Shown one piece after another: positions 34,560-44,752 of a DNA stretch of 48,550 bases. Position 1 is the stretch's first letter. Each line of letters starts with the position of its first letter. The notes under the pieces are model-generated. The model did not search any database and was not told where the DNA came from. It saw only the letters and a program-made list of their open reading frames with translations. Source of the stretch: an uncultured Bacilli bacterium (GTDB lineage: Bacteria; Bacillota_I; Bacilli_A; RF39; UBA660); NCBI GenBank assembly GCA_944351765.1, contig CALVPR010000006.1:1-48550 (forward strand). Direction: 5' to 3'. Position numbers and translations under genes: made by a program.

Positions 34560-35921
34560 TTAAAAATTAAAGTATAAGAATGTTTGATATGAATTACTAA
34601 TTAAGTATGCTGTTGATATTATTAATAAAATGATTAAATAAATATTATTACATATATTATATATAAAATTATTTTTAGATTGGAAGCATTCTCCTAAAAT
34701 CTTTATCAATGGTGTTATACATATTAATCCAATAATTAGATAAACAAAGTTATTTTTAATTATAAAGATTATTTTATCATCCATAAAATTATTTATATTA
34801 ACTAAATTCTTTAAAATTAATGTTATATCACTTGCATTAGAATTAAAGAAAAATATCCAACTTATTGATATTATAATAAATGTAAATGGAATACTTATTA
34901 TTTTAGGTATTTTTATTTTAGATAATAATAGTTTTTCCATTACAATAATTATTCCTAAAAACAATCCCCATATAATGAAATTTAAACTTGCTCCATGCCA
35001 CATTCCTGTAAGAAGCCATACAATAAGTAAATTTATAACAAGTCTTAATTTAGATACTCTACTTCCCCCAAGTGGAATATAAACATAGTCTCTAAACCAT
35101 TTACCTAAGGTAATATGCCACCTTCTAAAAAATTCACCAACACTCTTTGATAAATATGGATAATCAAAATTTTCAGGTAATTTAAATCCAAAAACATTAC
35201 TAAGACCTAAAGCCATATTAGTATAGCCTGCAAAATCATAATATATTTGTAATGAATATAAAATAATTATAACTATACTACCTAACATTGAACATACTTG
35301 ATATGAAGAAATAATACGAGCAAAAGTATCTGCTAATATCACTTTCATAGATAGTCCAATTATAAATCTTTTAAATCCATAATTAAATAATGAATTATCA
35401 AAATCGTGATTGTCTATTTGTTTATTAAAATCACTATACCTAACAATTGGTCCCATTACTAATTTAGGAAAAAATAATATATATAAACTAAATGAAATAA
35501 AATCATGCTCACTCTTTATATTCTTTCTATATACATCAATTATATAAGATAGTACTGTAAATAAATAAAATGACATACCTAAGGGAAGAATAATTTCTTT
35601 AAATGCAATATCTATAAATATATTATTTAAAATCATATAATAATATTTAAAATAACATAAAGTAAAGATATTTATAATTAATATTTCAATTAATTTTCCT
35701 GTTCTTCTTTTCCCTTCTAATTTATCCATAATTCTTACTGATATATAATTATATAAAATTATTAATAATAAGATAATTGTATAGAAAATACCACTATAAG
35801 AATAGAATAATATACTAGCAAGAAGTAAATAAATATTCTTTAACTTCTTAGGAATAATAAAATATAAAGAAACTACTATTGGTAAAAAGATAAAACAAAA
35901 TATAATACTACTAAAAGACAT
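34560..35921 (-). CDS. MBOAT O-acyltransferase, AlgI/DltB-like
   Basis: A 453-residue membrane-bound O-acyltransferase with about eleven helices. The signature FFRRWHITLGKWFRDYVYIPLGGSR and the catalytic His in LLTGMWHGASLNFIIWG are intact. AlgI-type enzymes pass acetyl groups across the membrane to a partner such as AlgX/AlgJ. The AlgX-like gene follows directly; a DUF4358 gene and an SGNH hydrolase precede it, so this is a polysaccharide O-acetylation operon. Confidence 0.92.
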   Translation of the reverse strand: MSFSSIIFCFIFLPIVVSLYFIIPKKLKNIYLLLASILFYSYSGIFYTIILLLIILYNYISVRIMDKLEGKRRTGKLIEILIINIFTLCYFKYYYMILNNIFIDIAFKEIILPLGMSFYLFTVLSYIIDVYRKNIKSEHDFISFSLYILFFPKLVMGPIVRYSDFNKQIDNHDFDNSLFNYGFKRFIIGLSMKVILADTFARIISSYQVCSMLGSIVIIILYSLQIYYDFAGYTNMALGLSNVFGFKLPENFDYPYLSKSVGEFFRRWHITLGKWFRDYVYIPLGGSRVSKLRLVINLLIVWLLTGMWHGASLNFIIWGLFLGIIIVMEKLLLSKIKIPKIISIPFTFIIISISWIFFFNSNASDITLILKNLVNINNFMDDKIIFIIKNNFVYLIIGLICITPLIKILGECFQSKNNFIYNICNNIYLIILLIISTAYLISNSYQTFLYFNF

Positions 35922-35936
35922 TATAATACCTTCTTT

Positions 35937-36398
35937 CTAAAATAATTTTGTTATATTTTGCCATACTTCATCACTATTATCTAATATAATGCAAAATACA
36001 TAATCCCCTTTAATTTCTACTACACTATTTTTTAATAGTTCTACTTGAGCTTCGCCATAACCTTGAAAAGTAAGAATCTTTTTATTTATATATTCATTTA
36101 TTTCATTTTTTATTTCTATTCTTTTATCTTTATCATCTTCTTTAAATACGGTTAATTCTTGAACATTCATGTACGTTATTGGTCCATAACTAATATAACC
36201 TTCTAAACTATTTGCATTTATATTATAGTTATTGTATATCGTACTAGAATCTATTTCTACAACAATATCTTCTTTGGCATATTCTTCAAACACTTTCTTT
36301 ATTTCATCAATATCTACTTTTTTATCTTTAATTAGAAAAGGTATTACTAAAAGAATACTTATAAAAATTATAATAAATATTATCTGTCTTAATTTCAT
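35937..36398 (-). CDS. DUF4358-like membrane-anchored protein
   Basis: A 153-residue protein with an N-terminal membrane anchor (about 5-23) and an extracytoplasmic domain with LEGYISYGPITYMNVQELTVFK and KILTFQGYGEAQVELLKNSVVEIKGDYVFCIILDN, the pattern of DUF4358 proteins found beside MBOAT/AlgX genes in Bacillota. Its role is unknown but is presumably in the same acetylation machine. It lies 4 bases after the SGNH hydrolase gene and 15 before the MBOAT gene. Confidence 0.75.
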   Translation of the reverse strand: MKLRQIIFIIIFISILLVIPFLIKDKKVDIDEIKKVFEEYAKEDIVVEIDSSTIYNNYNINANSLEGYISYGPITYMNVQELTVFKEDDKDKRIEIKNEINEYINKKILTFQGYGEAQVELLKNSVVEIKGDYVFCIILDNSDEVWQNITKLF

Positions 36399-36402
36399 CT
36401 TA

Positions 36403-37185
36403 TTACCTCATTTTATTTAATATATCTAGTGCCCATTTTTCATAATAGAATCCTTTCGGATGTATTCCATCTGGACTATATGGATCACTTTCTAAATTTA
36501 ATATATAACTACTATCTAGAAAAGGTATTCCTCTTTGATTACATAATTCTTCTAATCTTTGATTAAATAAATCTATATATTGGAAAGATGGATCTTCCGC
36601 TAGTCCTACTTCATTAACTGGTAAGATTGAACATACATATATTTTAGTATTAGGAAGAGATGAAGTTATATTATCAAGACTATTACTATAAGCATTAATA
36701 AATCCATCAACATTATAATCCCACATTTGAACATCATTAGATCCATACACTAAAATAAGACTATTTGGATTATATTCTACCCCCTTTGCTAGTTGGTCAG
36801 ACATATTATCAATTCTTTTTCCTCTTTCCCATATTGCATTAGAAGAATATAATACTCCATATGCTGCCATTCCTTCTACAAAAGAGTCTCCAATCATTAA
36901 TATTTTATTTTGCTGAAATATATCTTTAGGGGACATTCCACTAGGATCATCAGGAATTTCTGGTATTGCTGGGGCTTCAGGAACTTCTTCTTTCGGATTG
37001 TTTACTTCATCTATTTTTTCTTTTATTTCATTAATGTCTTTATTTTCTTCATTTTTTAAATATTCTTCAGTATCTTTATAAACACTACTTTTGGTATCAG
37101 TCTTAAAGATATTATTATTTACTAAGTAATAACTTATACCTAAAGCAATTATTATACATATAAATATTTTAATTATGTTTTTCAA
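36403..37185 (-). CDS. SGNH/GDSL hydrolase, membrane-anchored
   Basis: A 260-residue protein with an N-terminal anchor (about 4-22), a Pro/Glu-rich linker (about 60-85) and an SGNH hydrolase domain: block I ILMIGDSFVEG with catalytic Ser at 101, the YGSNDVQMW block with its Asn, and DGIHPKG with the Asp-His pair near 237-240. Such enzymes add or remove acyl groups on cell-surface polysaccharide. It is the second gene of the 38595 to 33439 cluster. Confidence 0.88.
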   Translation of the reverse strand: MKNIIKIFICIIIALGISYYLVNNNIFKTDTKSSVYKDTEEYLKNEENKDINEIKEKIDEVNNPKEEVPEAPAIPEIPDDPSGMSPKDIFQQNKILMIGDSFVEGMAAYGVLYSSNAIWERGKRIDNMSDQLAKGVEYNPNSLILVYGSNDVQMWDYNVDGFINAYSNSLDNITSSLPNTKIYVCSILPVNEVGLAEDPSFQYIDLFNQRLEELCNQRGIPFLDSSYILNLESDPYSPDGIHPKGFYYEKWALDILNKMR

Positions 37186-37194
37186 AATATCACC

Positions 37195-38595
37195 TTATTT
37201 AAAATTATAATATGTCTCCTCATTATTTAATTCTCTATTTTTTAATGTTGCCATTTCACTTATAGTAACAAAAGCATAACCTTCTTTAGATAACTTGTCC
37301 ATAGCCATAAGAGCACCATTTACTGATGACTCATATATATCGTGAAGTAATATTATTGCCCCATCATGAGCACTCTTCATTATTTCTTCACATACTTTTT
37401 CAGCATTTCTTGATTTCCAGTCTAAAGTATCTACATCCCATAAAACAGTACTAAGAGAACTTAATGCTTTAATTTCCGAATTGGTATTACCATAAGGTGG
37501 TCTAATTAATTTAGGATATTCTCCCGTTACTTCTTTTATTTTTTCATTAGTATCATTAATTTCTTTTAAAATAGTTGTGTTATCAATAACAAATAAATTT
37601 TGATGATTATAAGTATGACTACCTATTTGATTACCTTCTAAATATGCTCTTTGTAATACTTCACTATGAGCATCTATTCTACTACCTAGAACAAAGAATG
37701 TTACCTTAGCATCATACTTGTCCAAATTATCTAAAAGAAGACTAGTAGTACTTGTATTTGGTCCATCATCAAAAGTAAACGCTAATAACTTCTTATCTTC
37801 ATATTTAGATAAATCTCTTATTTCTGGTACTAGCACTACTTTTTCATCTTCTTTTTCACTACCCTTATATTCATCTTTTAATAGTTCATTTAAGTCACTA
37901 TATGGAATAGTTATTTTTATTTCACCATCAGACCAAGGTCCTATTTGATATGGAGGGAATAATATTTCTAATCCTTCTTTCTTAAATGTAAAATGACTAT
38001 AATTTAAAGCATTAGGAATAATTCCTCTTCTTACCCATATTTCACTAAAATTATATTTTTCGGACTTCAAGTTTAATTTCATAATATAATGGTATGCTAA
38101 ATCATCTATTTTATTAAATGCTTCTGTATCAATAAAGAAATCTGATAAATTCATAAATTGTTTCGTCTTTTTATTATAATGAATTGATTCATCATCTCTC
38201 ATATAATGAGCTCCCCCAGTATACGATAAAGTATTCATATGAATATTTATAATATCGTTATATTCACTACTAGTAACATTTAATAAAAAATCATACTTAG
38301 CAGTTAATTCATAATCTATTTTATCTACAACATCAATAAATTCTTTTTTTCTTTTATCTACATATTCTTTTACTTTATTATCAACTTCTTTAATATGAAA
38401 TATTGGATAATCTATTTTTAATGTATAAGTATCTGTTTCTTCAATTGTATGTACTTCACTATCTAATATTGCTATTACTTCATCTTTATTAAATAAGAAA
38501 TAAATAAAACCTATTACTATAAATAAAAGTAATATACTCATAATAAATATAATTATCTTTCTTCTATTTAATTTTCTTTTATAATTTACTGCCAT
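37195..38595 (-). CDS. Membrane-anchored polysaccharide deacetylase (PdaC-like)
   Basis: A 466-residue protein with an N-terminal membrane anchor (about 12-34), a DUF3298/RsiV-like domain (about 50-240, with LSYTGGAHYMRDDESIHYN and FPPYQIGPWSDG) and a C-terminal NodB polysaccharide deacetylase domain. Catalytic motifs are complete: TFDDGPN (274-280), HTYNH (327-331), RPPYGNT (365-371) and LLHD (416-419). The layout is that of PdaC, which deacetylates peptidoglycan. It is the first gene of the envelope-modification cluster. Confidence 0.92.
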   Translation of the reverse strand: MAVNYKRKLNRRKIIIFIMSILLLFIVIGFIYFLFNKDEVIAILDSEVHTIEETDTYTLKIDYPIFHIKEVDNKVKEYVDKRKKEFIDVVDKIDYELTAKYDFLLNVTSSEYNDIINIHMNTLSYTGGAHYMRDDESIHYNKKTKQFMNLSDFFIDTEAFNKIDDLAYHYIMKLNLKSEKYNFSEIWVRRGIIPNALNYSHFTFKKEGLEILFPPYQIGPWSDGEIKITIPYSDLNELLKDEYKGSEKEDEKVVLVPEIRDLSKYEDKKLLAFTFDDGPNTSTTSLLLDNLDKYDAKVTFFVLGSRIDAHSEVLQRAYLEGNQIGSHTYNHQNLFVIDNTTILKEINDTNEKIKEVTGEYPKLIRPPYGNTNSEIKALSSLSTVLWDVDTLDWKSRNAEKVCEEIMKSAHDGAIILLHDIYESSVNGALMAMDKLSKEGYAFVTISEMATLKNRELNNEETYYNFK

Positions 38596-38736
38596 AACAT
38601 CATCCTCACTTCATAATAAGTATATCACTTAAAAAAACATATAATACTTTTTTTATTAAATAACCAATAAAATTGATATAAATTTGACAAATATATAAAA
38701 AAATGATATTATTTACTTCACATAAAGGAGGTTCTT

Positions 38737-39189
38737 ATGTTAGAAAAAGAAAAACAATTAATAGAAACAATCAAAGATTTAAGCGCTGAAAATAGTAATA
38801 CAGCAGTTGCTAAAATTATTGCATTAAAAAATACTTTAATTTTAAATAGAATAAACATGAATGAATTAGAGCTATCTAAAATCTTATTAAAAAACTACAT
38901 TCCAAATATGTTTGTTAATAAAGATTTTTATATGATTGAAATTAATTCAAAACTTTTAGCAAATGATATTAATGGTACTTTAGAATTAATAACCAATACC
39001 AATAATATAAGACATTATTTAGCATACTTGTATGTAAAGAGCATTACTAAAGGTAATGAGGATAGCAAAGATGATAAGCACACTAAAGAAATTAATTTTC
39101 TTTTAGAAGAACTAGATAAAATTGATTGTTCTAAAAAACAAGAAAAATTAAAACATAGAGTTTTTCAAAGAAAAATATCTAGTAAATAA
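38737..39189 (+). CDS. Hypothetical helical protein
   Basis: A 150-residue all-helical, charged protein with no signal peptide, membrane segment or family I recognise. SD AAAGGAGG is strong and a bidirectional terminator follows the stop at 39188. It is a single-gene unit divergent from the deacetylase cluster. Confidence 0.6.
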   Translation: MLEKEKQLIETIKDLSAENSNTAVAKIIALKNTLILNRINMNELELSKILLKNYIPNMFVNKDFYMIEINSKLLANDINGTLELITNTNNIRHYLAYLYVKSITKGNEDSKDDKHTKEINFLLEELDKIDCSKKQEKLKHRVFQRKISSK

Positions 39190-39238
39190 AAAAGTAATAT
39201 TAAATTAGGATAATTCTTAATTAATATTACTTTTTTTT
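39188..39238. terminator. Bidirectional terminator
   Basis: AAAAAAGTAATATTAA (39188-39203) pairs with TTAATATTACTTTTTT (39221-39236). It serves the plus-strand hypothetical gene and the convergent radical SAM gene, whose last codons it contains. Confidence 0.75.
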
Positions 39239-40143
39239 ATTATTCCTTCCCCATCAAATAATGGGATAAAACTTTCTTTTTGGGTTTCTCCTTCTTGAAC
39301 AAAAGCATTTCTTATTCCCAAATCATATGCATAATCTATTAGATTATTATATTCTAAATCTGTTACTTTTTCATTTAAACTTTTATACTCTAATTTACGC
39401 AATGGCGTATATTGATTCATAATACTAATATATATATTGTTTTTATATTTATTATATAAATATTCAATTACTTTCTTACTATCCTCTATATGCTTTGGTA
39501 ACATTAAGTGTCTTACTATAACACCTTTCTTTATAATACCATCTTTATCAAATGTACATTTTCCTACCTGTTTATACATCTCATCAATTGCCATACTAGC
39601 ATATTTAAAATAATTTTTAGCGTTAGAATATTTAATAGCATAACTATCATCATAATATTTTAAATCAGGTAAATATACATCTACTATCCCATTTAACATT
39701 TTTATAGTATCCACATTTTCGTAAGAACTAGTATTATATACTATAGGTATATTTAATCCTTCTTTTTTAGCCAGTTTTAAAGCTTCCACAATTAATGGAA
39801 CATAATGCGTAGGAGTTACTAAATTGATGTTTAAAGCTCCTTTATCTTGTAACTCTAAACAGATTTCTTTTAGTCTATTAATAGATACTAACTCACCATT
39901 ATTAAGAGTACTTATATCATAATTTTGGCAATATATACATTTTAAGTTACAATAAGAAAAAAATATAGTACCTGACCCAACTTCACCTGATATACAAGGT
40001 TCTTCCCACTTATGAAGATATGCTTTAGCTAGCTTTAACTCATTTGTTGCCATACAAAAACCAATCTCATTGTTATTTCTATTAACATTACAATTTCTTG
40101 GACATAATCTACATTTATCTAAATATTTATTCATAAAAATCAC
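39217..40143 (-). CDS. Radical SAM protein, PflA/PflX-like
   Basis: A 308-residue protein with an N-terminal Cys cluster (CRLCPRNCNVNR, then GFCMA) followed by the radical SAM motif C65-x3-C69-x2-C72 in SYCNLKCIYCQNYDIS. This matches the uncharacterised PflX/pyruvate formate-lyase-activase-like group (also linked to AmmeMemoRadiSam systems). No glycyl radical enzyme lies nearby, so the substrate is unknown. The ATG encoding MNKYLDK at residue 4 is an equally possible start. It lies 49 bases after yebC. Confidence 0.82.
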   Translation of the reverse strand: MIFMNKYLDKCRLCPRNCNVNRNNNEIGFCMATNELKLAKAYLHKWEEPCISGEVGSGTIFFSYCNLKCIYCQNYDISTLNNGELVSINRLKEICLELQDKGALNINLVTPTHYVPLIVEALKLAKKEGLNIPIVYNTSSYENVDTIKMLNGIVDVYLPDLKYYDDSYAIKYSNAKNYFKYASMAIDEMYKQVGKCTFDKDGIIKKGVIVRHLMLPKHIEDSKKVIEYLYNKYKNNIYISIMNQYTPLRKLEYKSLNEKVTDLEYNNLIDYAYDLGIRNAFVQEGETQKESFIPLFDGEGIIKKSNIN

Positions 40144-40192
40144 ATATAAATTATAACAAAATTAAGAAATATAAACAAGAAAAAAAGTTCAA

Positions 40193-40912
40193 TTATATAT
40201 CTAAATTATGATATACATTTTGAACATCATCTATATCTTCTAATTGCTCTATTAATGTTAATGCTTTTTCCTTTAATTCTTCATCTAAGGAAATATAATT
40301 ATCAGGAATAAATGTTACTTCCGATACAAGTGTTTCATCATATCCTAAATTAGTAAGTTCATCTTTTACACTAATAAAGTTTTCTGGAAGTGTATATATA
40401 GTATATCCTTCTTCTTCTGGAATAAAATCTTCAACATCAAGTCCTAATACATCTTCCATAAGTTTATCTTCATCATATTTTTTATCTAAAATAATTAGAC
40501 CTTTTCTTTTAAATAAATAACTAACTGAACCATCAGTTCCTAGGTTACCTCCTCTTTTAGTAAGAGTACTTCTAACAAAACTTGCAGTTCTATTTTTATT
40601 ATCAGTAAGGCAATCAATCATAATAGCAATACCACCAGGTCCATATCCTTCATATCTTATTGCTTCATAACTCTCATCATTATTTTTACTATGGGCTTTA
40701 TCGATAGCACTTTGGATATTGGCTTTAGGCATATTTTCACTTTTAGCTTTTTCTACTACCATTCTAAGTGCAGCATTATTTGCAGGATCTGCATCTCCAC
40801 TTTTAGCAGCTACATATAATTCTTTTGCTAATTTTTGGAATACTTTACTTCTTTCAGCATCTATTGCCCCTTTTTTTCTTTTGATTGTTGACCATTTTGA
40901 ATGTCCTGACAT
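40193..40912 (-). CDS. yebC: YebC/PmpR-family regulator or translation factor
   Basis: A 239-residue protein of standard length with the family start MSGHSKWSTIKRKKGAID, the DPANNAALRMVVEKAKSENMPKANIQSAI region and the YGPGG-based central domain. YebC proteins were described as transcription regulators and more recently as factors helping ribosomes through proline stretches. It follows tadC by 13 bases and may be read from the Tad operon. Confidence 0.97.
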   Translation of the reverse strand: MSGHSKWSTIKRKKGAIDAERSKVFQKLAKELYVAAKSGDADPANNAALRMVVEKAKSENMPKANIQSAIDKAHSKNNDESYEAIRYEGYGPGGIAIMIDCLTDNKNRTASFVRSTLTKRGGNLGTDGSVSYLFKRKGLIILDKKYDEDKLMEDVLGLDVEDFIPEEEGYTIYTLPENFISVKDELTNLGYDETLVSEVTFIPDNYISLDEELKEKALTLIEQLEDIDDVQNVYHNLDI

Positions 40913-40925
40913 ATTTTCACCTTTC

Positions 40926-41627
40926 CTATCCTATATAACTTAATATTACGGGAGACAAAATAATTAATAAAATTAAAGGCACAAAGAACAATACCGAAAT
41001 AATACTAATTTTAATTGGTACTTTAGATATCTCTGCTTTAATTTCTAATTTTTTCTTCTCTCTTAAATAATCTACTTGATTATACATCGTATCAATAATA
41101 CTACTACCAAACATATCTGCTTGGGTAAGGGTTAATATTATATTATTAATTGTTTCTGATGGAATATTTTCTTGCATGTCATTAAGAGCTTCCGTTAAAC
41201 TTTTACCAAATTTTGCTTCTCTTAATGCTTCTTTAAATTCATCAGATAGTTCTGAATCAATACTATTAACAGTTACGTTTAATGCTTCTTCCAAATTTCT
41301 TCCTGTTTCTAAAGATAACGTTAATACTTCAAAAAAATGCATTGCTTCAGATTCTAATTTACTTTGTCTTTTCTTAATTTTATCATCTACTAAAATCTTT
41401 CCAATCAAAAAATAATACAATATTGTAACAAGTGGCGCTACAACATAACCAAGATTTATGATATATAATACCACAAAAAAGACAATAAAGGAAGTAAATA
41501 AACGAAGATTTAAGAATCTAATTGCATCAACATTATTGTAAACTCCTAATAATTTTATTTTTTTATCCATTTTATTAATAGTTTTTTGATTATATATCTT
41601 TCTTGCTAATTCCGGTTTCTTTTCCAT
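40926..41627 (-). CDS. tadC: Tad pilus assembly membrane protein TadC-like (T2SSF)
   Basis: A 233-residue type II secretion F-domain protein. It has membrane helices near residues 45-85 and 205-232, and a cytoplasmic T2SSF core with SLETGRNLEEALNVTV and LREAKFGKSLTEALNDMQENIP plus DMFGSSIIDTM. It pairs with the TadB-like gene 1 base upstream to form the inner-membrane platform of a Tad/Flp pilus. Confidence 0.85.
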   Translation of the reverse strand: MEKKPELARKIYNQKTINKMDKKIKLLGVYNNVDAIRFLNLRLFTSFIVFFVVLYIINLGYVVAPLVTILYYFLIGKILVDDKIKKRQSKLESEAMHFFEVLTLSLETGRNLEEALNVTVNSIDSELSDEFKEALREAKFGKSLTEALNDMQENIPSETINNIILTLTQADMFGSSIIDTMYNQVDYLREKKKLEIKAEISKVPIKISIISVLFFVPLILLIILSPVILSYIG

Positions 41628-41628
41628 A

Positions 41629-42636
41629 TTACACCTTCACCTTCATTATTTTTTGTAAGAACCATATATAAATAACTACCATAATAAAGATTACAAATAA
41701 GACAAAATAACCTAAAGTAGAAGCAAACAATGGATCAAAATAATTAGGATTCAATATATATATTATTCCTACAAATATAAATGGTACAAACATAAGAACT
41801 TTTACAACTAAATTTGAACTTACTGTTAAATTCTTTAGTTCTTCTTTTAATTTCTTCTTATCAAATAATGTCTTTTCAATAGAATCAAATACTTTTACTA
41901 TATTACCACCAGTTTTATTTAGTATAGTAAGAGATGATGATATGTACCTTGCTTCTTCTATATTAATTCTTTTAGCAAATCTTTCAAATACTACATCTAC
42001 TCCTAATCCATATTTTAAATCTTGATATATTTTTTTAAATTCATCACTTATTGGTTCAGGTAATTCTTCACTAGCAATAAGTACTGCTTGCATTGTAGAC
42101 TTTCCTGCTTTAAAAGCATTATTCATAATAATTATTGCTCTTAACATCTCATTTTCTATTTTCTTTATTCTCATTTTATTTCGATATATTAAATATATAT
42201 CTAGAATATAATATCCTAATATAAAGTTAAATAATAATTCAAATAAAGTAACTAATCTTGTTTGTAAAACTTGAGAAAATACAGTTAATAATACAAATGT
42301 TATAGCAATTATTAATTTATGGGCTATATAATCTACTGCTACAGTATCTTTTCCAAATAAAGTATATTTTTCATATCTTCTTGATATTCTTTTTATCAAA
42401 TTAGATTTTAATAATATTTTTCTTATTCTTTTTATAAATTTAAAATATTTTATTGATAGATTATCAAATACTGATAAACTTTCACTTTTAATTGGTTCAA
42501 TACTATATCTTCCAATTCTTCTTTCATGTCTTATTGATATATTTTGTCTTAACATGAAAACAATAACTATGAATAAAACAACGATAATTATAATTTGAAT
42601 TATCATTAACAATAAATTTTGATCCATAGTTATCAC
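41629..42636 (-). CDS. tadB: Tad pilus assembly membrane protein TadB-like (T2SSF)
   Basis: A 335-residue T2SSF protein: an N-terminal helix (8-27), a central pair of helices (about 105-150), the cytoplasmic T2SSF domain (AIIIMNNAFKAGKSTMQAVLIAS, DLKYGLGVDVVFERFAKR, NKTGGNIVKVFDSI) and two C-terminal helices. It lies between tadA (5 bases upstream) and tadC. Confidence 0.85.
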   Translation of the reverse strand: MITMDQNLLLMIIQIIIIVVLFIVIVFMLRQNISIRHERRIGRYSIEPIKSESLSVFDNLSIKYFKFIKRIRKILLKSNLIKRISRRYEKYTLFGKDTVAVDYIAHKLIIAITFVLLTVFSQVLQTRLVTLFELLFNFILGYYILDIYLIYRNKMRIKKIENEMLRAIIIMNNAFKAGKSTMQAVLIASEELPEPISDEFKKIYQDLKYGLGVDVVFERFAKRINIEEARYISSSLTILNKTGGNIVKVFDSIEKTLFDKKKLKEELKNLTVSSNLVVKVLMFVPFIFVGIIYILNPNYFDPLFASTLGYFVLFVIFIMVVIYIWFLQKIMKVKV

Positions 42637-42641
42637 CCTTT

Positions 42642-43967
42642 CTATTTAAACATTTCTTTTATTCCCGTAATTCCTTTTCTTTGTAATTTTTCACATATTT
42701 TAGGAACTTTTTTAGTCATTGTAAAGTCTCCGATTACCGAATTATCTTCGGCAATTCCTTTTTGAACAAAGCCAAATATTTCATTCAACTGTAGCACTCC
42801 ATCTTTAAGTCCAACTACTTCAGAAATACTTGTTACTTTTCTTCGGCCATCACTCATTCTATCTATTTGAATAACAAGTTCAATTGCATTTTCAATATAT
42901 CCCCTAACAGCACTAACAGGTATTTCCATTTCATTCATAAGTATCATTGTTTCAAGTCTATTTAATGCATCCATTGGAGAATTAGCGTGAAGTGTAGTAA
43001 TAGATCCTTCATGTCCTGTATTCATTGCTTGCATCATATCAAAAGCTTCTTTTCCTCTTACTTCTCCTACTATTATACGATCAGGTCGCATTCTAAGAGA
43101 GTTTCTTACTAAGTCTCTTATTGTTACTTCCCCTTCTCCTTCATAGTTTACTAATCTCGTTTCTAATGATATTACGTGGTTTTGTTTAAGTCTAAGTTCT
43201 GCGGCATCTTCAATAGTAATTATTCTCTCATCATTTCCTATAAAACCACTTAATATATTTAAAAGTGTTGTTTTTCCTGTTCCTGTACCTCCAGAAATAA
43301 TAATATTTACTTTGGCTTGTACACAAGCTTCTAAAAATCTTGCCATATCATTTGTTAAAGAACCTTTTAATAATAATTCATCAATACCATCTAACTCTTT
43401 AGCAAACTTTCTTATTGTTAAAACGGGGCCTCTTAAAGATAAAGGTGGTATTATGGCATTTAATCTTGAACCATCTCTAAGTCTAGCATCAACCATTGGG
43501 TTAGCAGCATCAATTGTTCTTCCTAAAGGTTGAACTATTCTTTGTATTGTTCTTACAATATGATTATCATTTATAAAAGAGACTGATTCATCTTTTACTA
43601 TTTTACCATCTATTTCAACATATACTTCATTTATTCCATTAACCATTATTTCCGTTATCGTATCATCTTCTAGTAAATCCGTTATAGGTCCATATCCATT
43701 AACTTCATTTTGAATTAGGTTAAATATATGATTTCTTTCTAAGTATCCTAAATCATAACCTACTAAAACTTCATCTATTTCATCATTAATGTATTGTTCT
43801 AACATTTTATCTTCTGGAATATTGTTATCAATTAAATCTTGAATTATTTTACTTCTTAATTTATCAAGTAAATCTTTATCAGGAAATATATCATAATCTT
43901 TTACTGCCTTAGTATCTAATTTTCTAGGTTTTACATTAAATGCTTCAATTAAACTTTGTTTAGCCAT
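42642..43967 (-). CDS. tadA: Tad pilus assembly ATPase TadA/CpaF-like
   Basis: A 441-residue secretion ATPase of the CpaF/VirB11 type. Walker A GGTGTGKT is at 226-233, the Asp box around IITIEDAAELRL, Walker B RIIVGEVRG near 298-305, and the His box in TTLHANSPMDALNRLE. An N-terminal domain (about 30-180) contains GYGPITDLLEDDTITEIMVNG. It powers pilus assembly together with TadB/TadC. It overlaps the upstream tadZ-like gene by 8 bases. Confidence 0.95.
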   Translation of the reverse strand: MAKQSLIEAFNVKPRKLDTKAVKDYDIFPDKDLLDKLRSKIIQDLIDNNIPEDKMLEQYINDEIDEVLVGYDLGYLERNHIFNLIQNEVNGYGPITDLLEDDTITEIMVNGINEVYVEIDGKIVKDESVSFINDNHIVRTIQRIVQPLGRTIDAANPMVDARLRDGSRLNAIIPPLSLRGPVLTIRKFAKELDGIDELLLKGSLTNDMARFLEACVQAKVNIIISGGTGTGKTTLLNILSGFIGNDERIITIEDAAELRLKQNHVISLETRLVNYEGEGEVTIRDLVRNSLRMRPDRIIVGEVRGKEAFDMMQAMNTGHEGSITTLHANSPMDALNRLETMILMNEMEIPVSAVRGYIENAIELVIQIDRMSDGRRKVTSISEVVGLKDGVLQLNEIFGFVQKGIAEDNSVIGDFTMTKKVPKICEKLQRKGITGIKEMFK

Positions 43968-44748
43968 TTTTCTTCACATCCTCTATATGCTTATCATCAA
44001 TTAAATCTAAAGCCATTTTTTTCATATTATTTATATCACCACTGTGGAATCTATTAATACTTTTATTTAGTGTTAATATCTCTCCATTTAAAACATATTT
44101 ATCAATATTTTTAATATAAAAGTTTTTAGATATTGTATAATCTATATTGTCTTTTATTATATTTCTAATATCAAACATAGATAAATAATCTTTACCTGTA
44201 TCTCTTGAATTATTTAAACATATTAAATAATTATTTTTATCAGCATCTTTAAAAATACTAACAATACTTTTCATATTTTTTAAATCTACTAAATCATTAG
44301 TAATAATAAACAAACTCATATAAGAATAATCCATTGTAATTAAATTAACTTCATCCAAGATATGATTAGTATCTACTAAAATTATATCGTATTCTTTTTT
44401 AGCCATCTCTAAAACAATGTTTAAGTATTTAGGATCTACTTTTAATGCTTGCCTTGGATCTCTTGGGGCTGCAATTACATCAATATTTTTATTATAAGAT
44501 TCTACATAATCATTTAAAGAAGTAAAGCGATTATTACTTAAACTATCAATCATCATAAATATATCTTTTTTATTTTTTAAATCTAAACAAGCTGCTACAC
44601 CACCACTAAAAAGATCTAAATCAATTATTAATACTTTCTTTTTCATAAGACTGTAGATACCCGCTAAATTTATAGTTATTGTAGTTTTTCCTACTCCACC
44701 TTTAACAGAAGATACACAAATTGTTTTTCCACCTTGATTAGTAGCCAT
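43960..44748 (-). CDS. Tad pilus localisation ATPase TadZ/CpaE-like
   Basis: A 262-residue MinD/ParA-type ATPase with the deviant Walker A KGGVGKTT at 16-23, switch LIIDLDLFSGG and DIILVDTNHIL. It lacks the N-terminal receiver-like domain of larger CpaE proteins. It positions the Tad machine at the membrane. Overlap with tadA shows tight co-expression. Confidence 0.85.
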   Translation of the reverse strand: MATNQGGKTICVSSVKGGVGKTTITINLAGIYSLMKKKVLIIDLDLFSGGVAACLDLKNKKDIFMMIDSLSNNRFTSLNDYVESYNKNIDVIAAPRDPRQALKVDPKYLNIVLEMAKKEYDIILVDTNHILDEVNLITMDYSYMSLFIITNDLVDLKNMKSIVSIFKDADKNNYLICLNNSRDTGKDYLSMFDIRNIIKDNIDYTISKNFYIKNIDKYVLNGEILTLNKSINRFHSGDINNMKKMALDLIDDKHIEDVKKNG

Positions 44749-44752
44749 AATA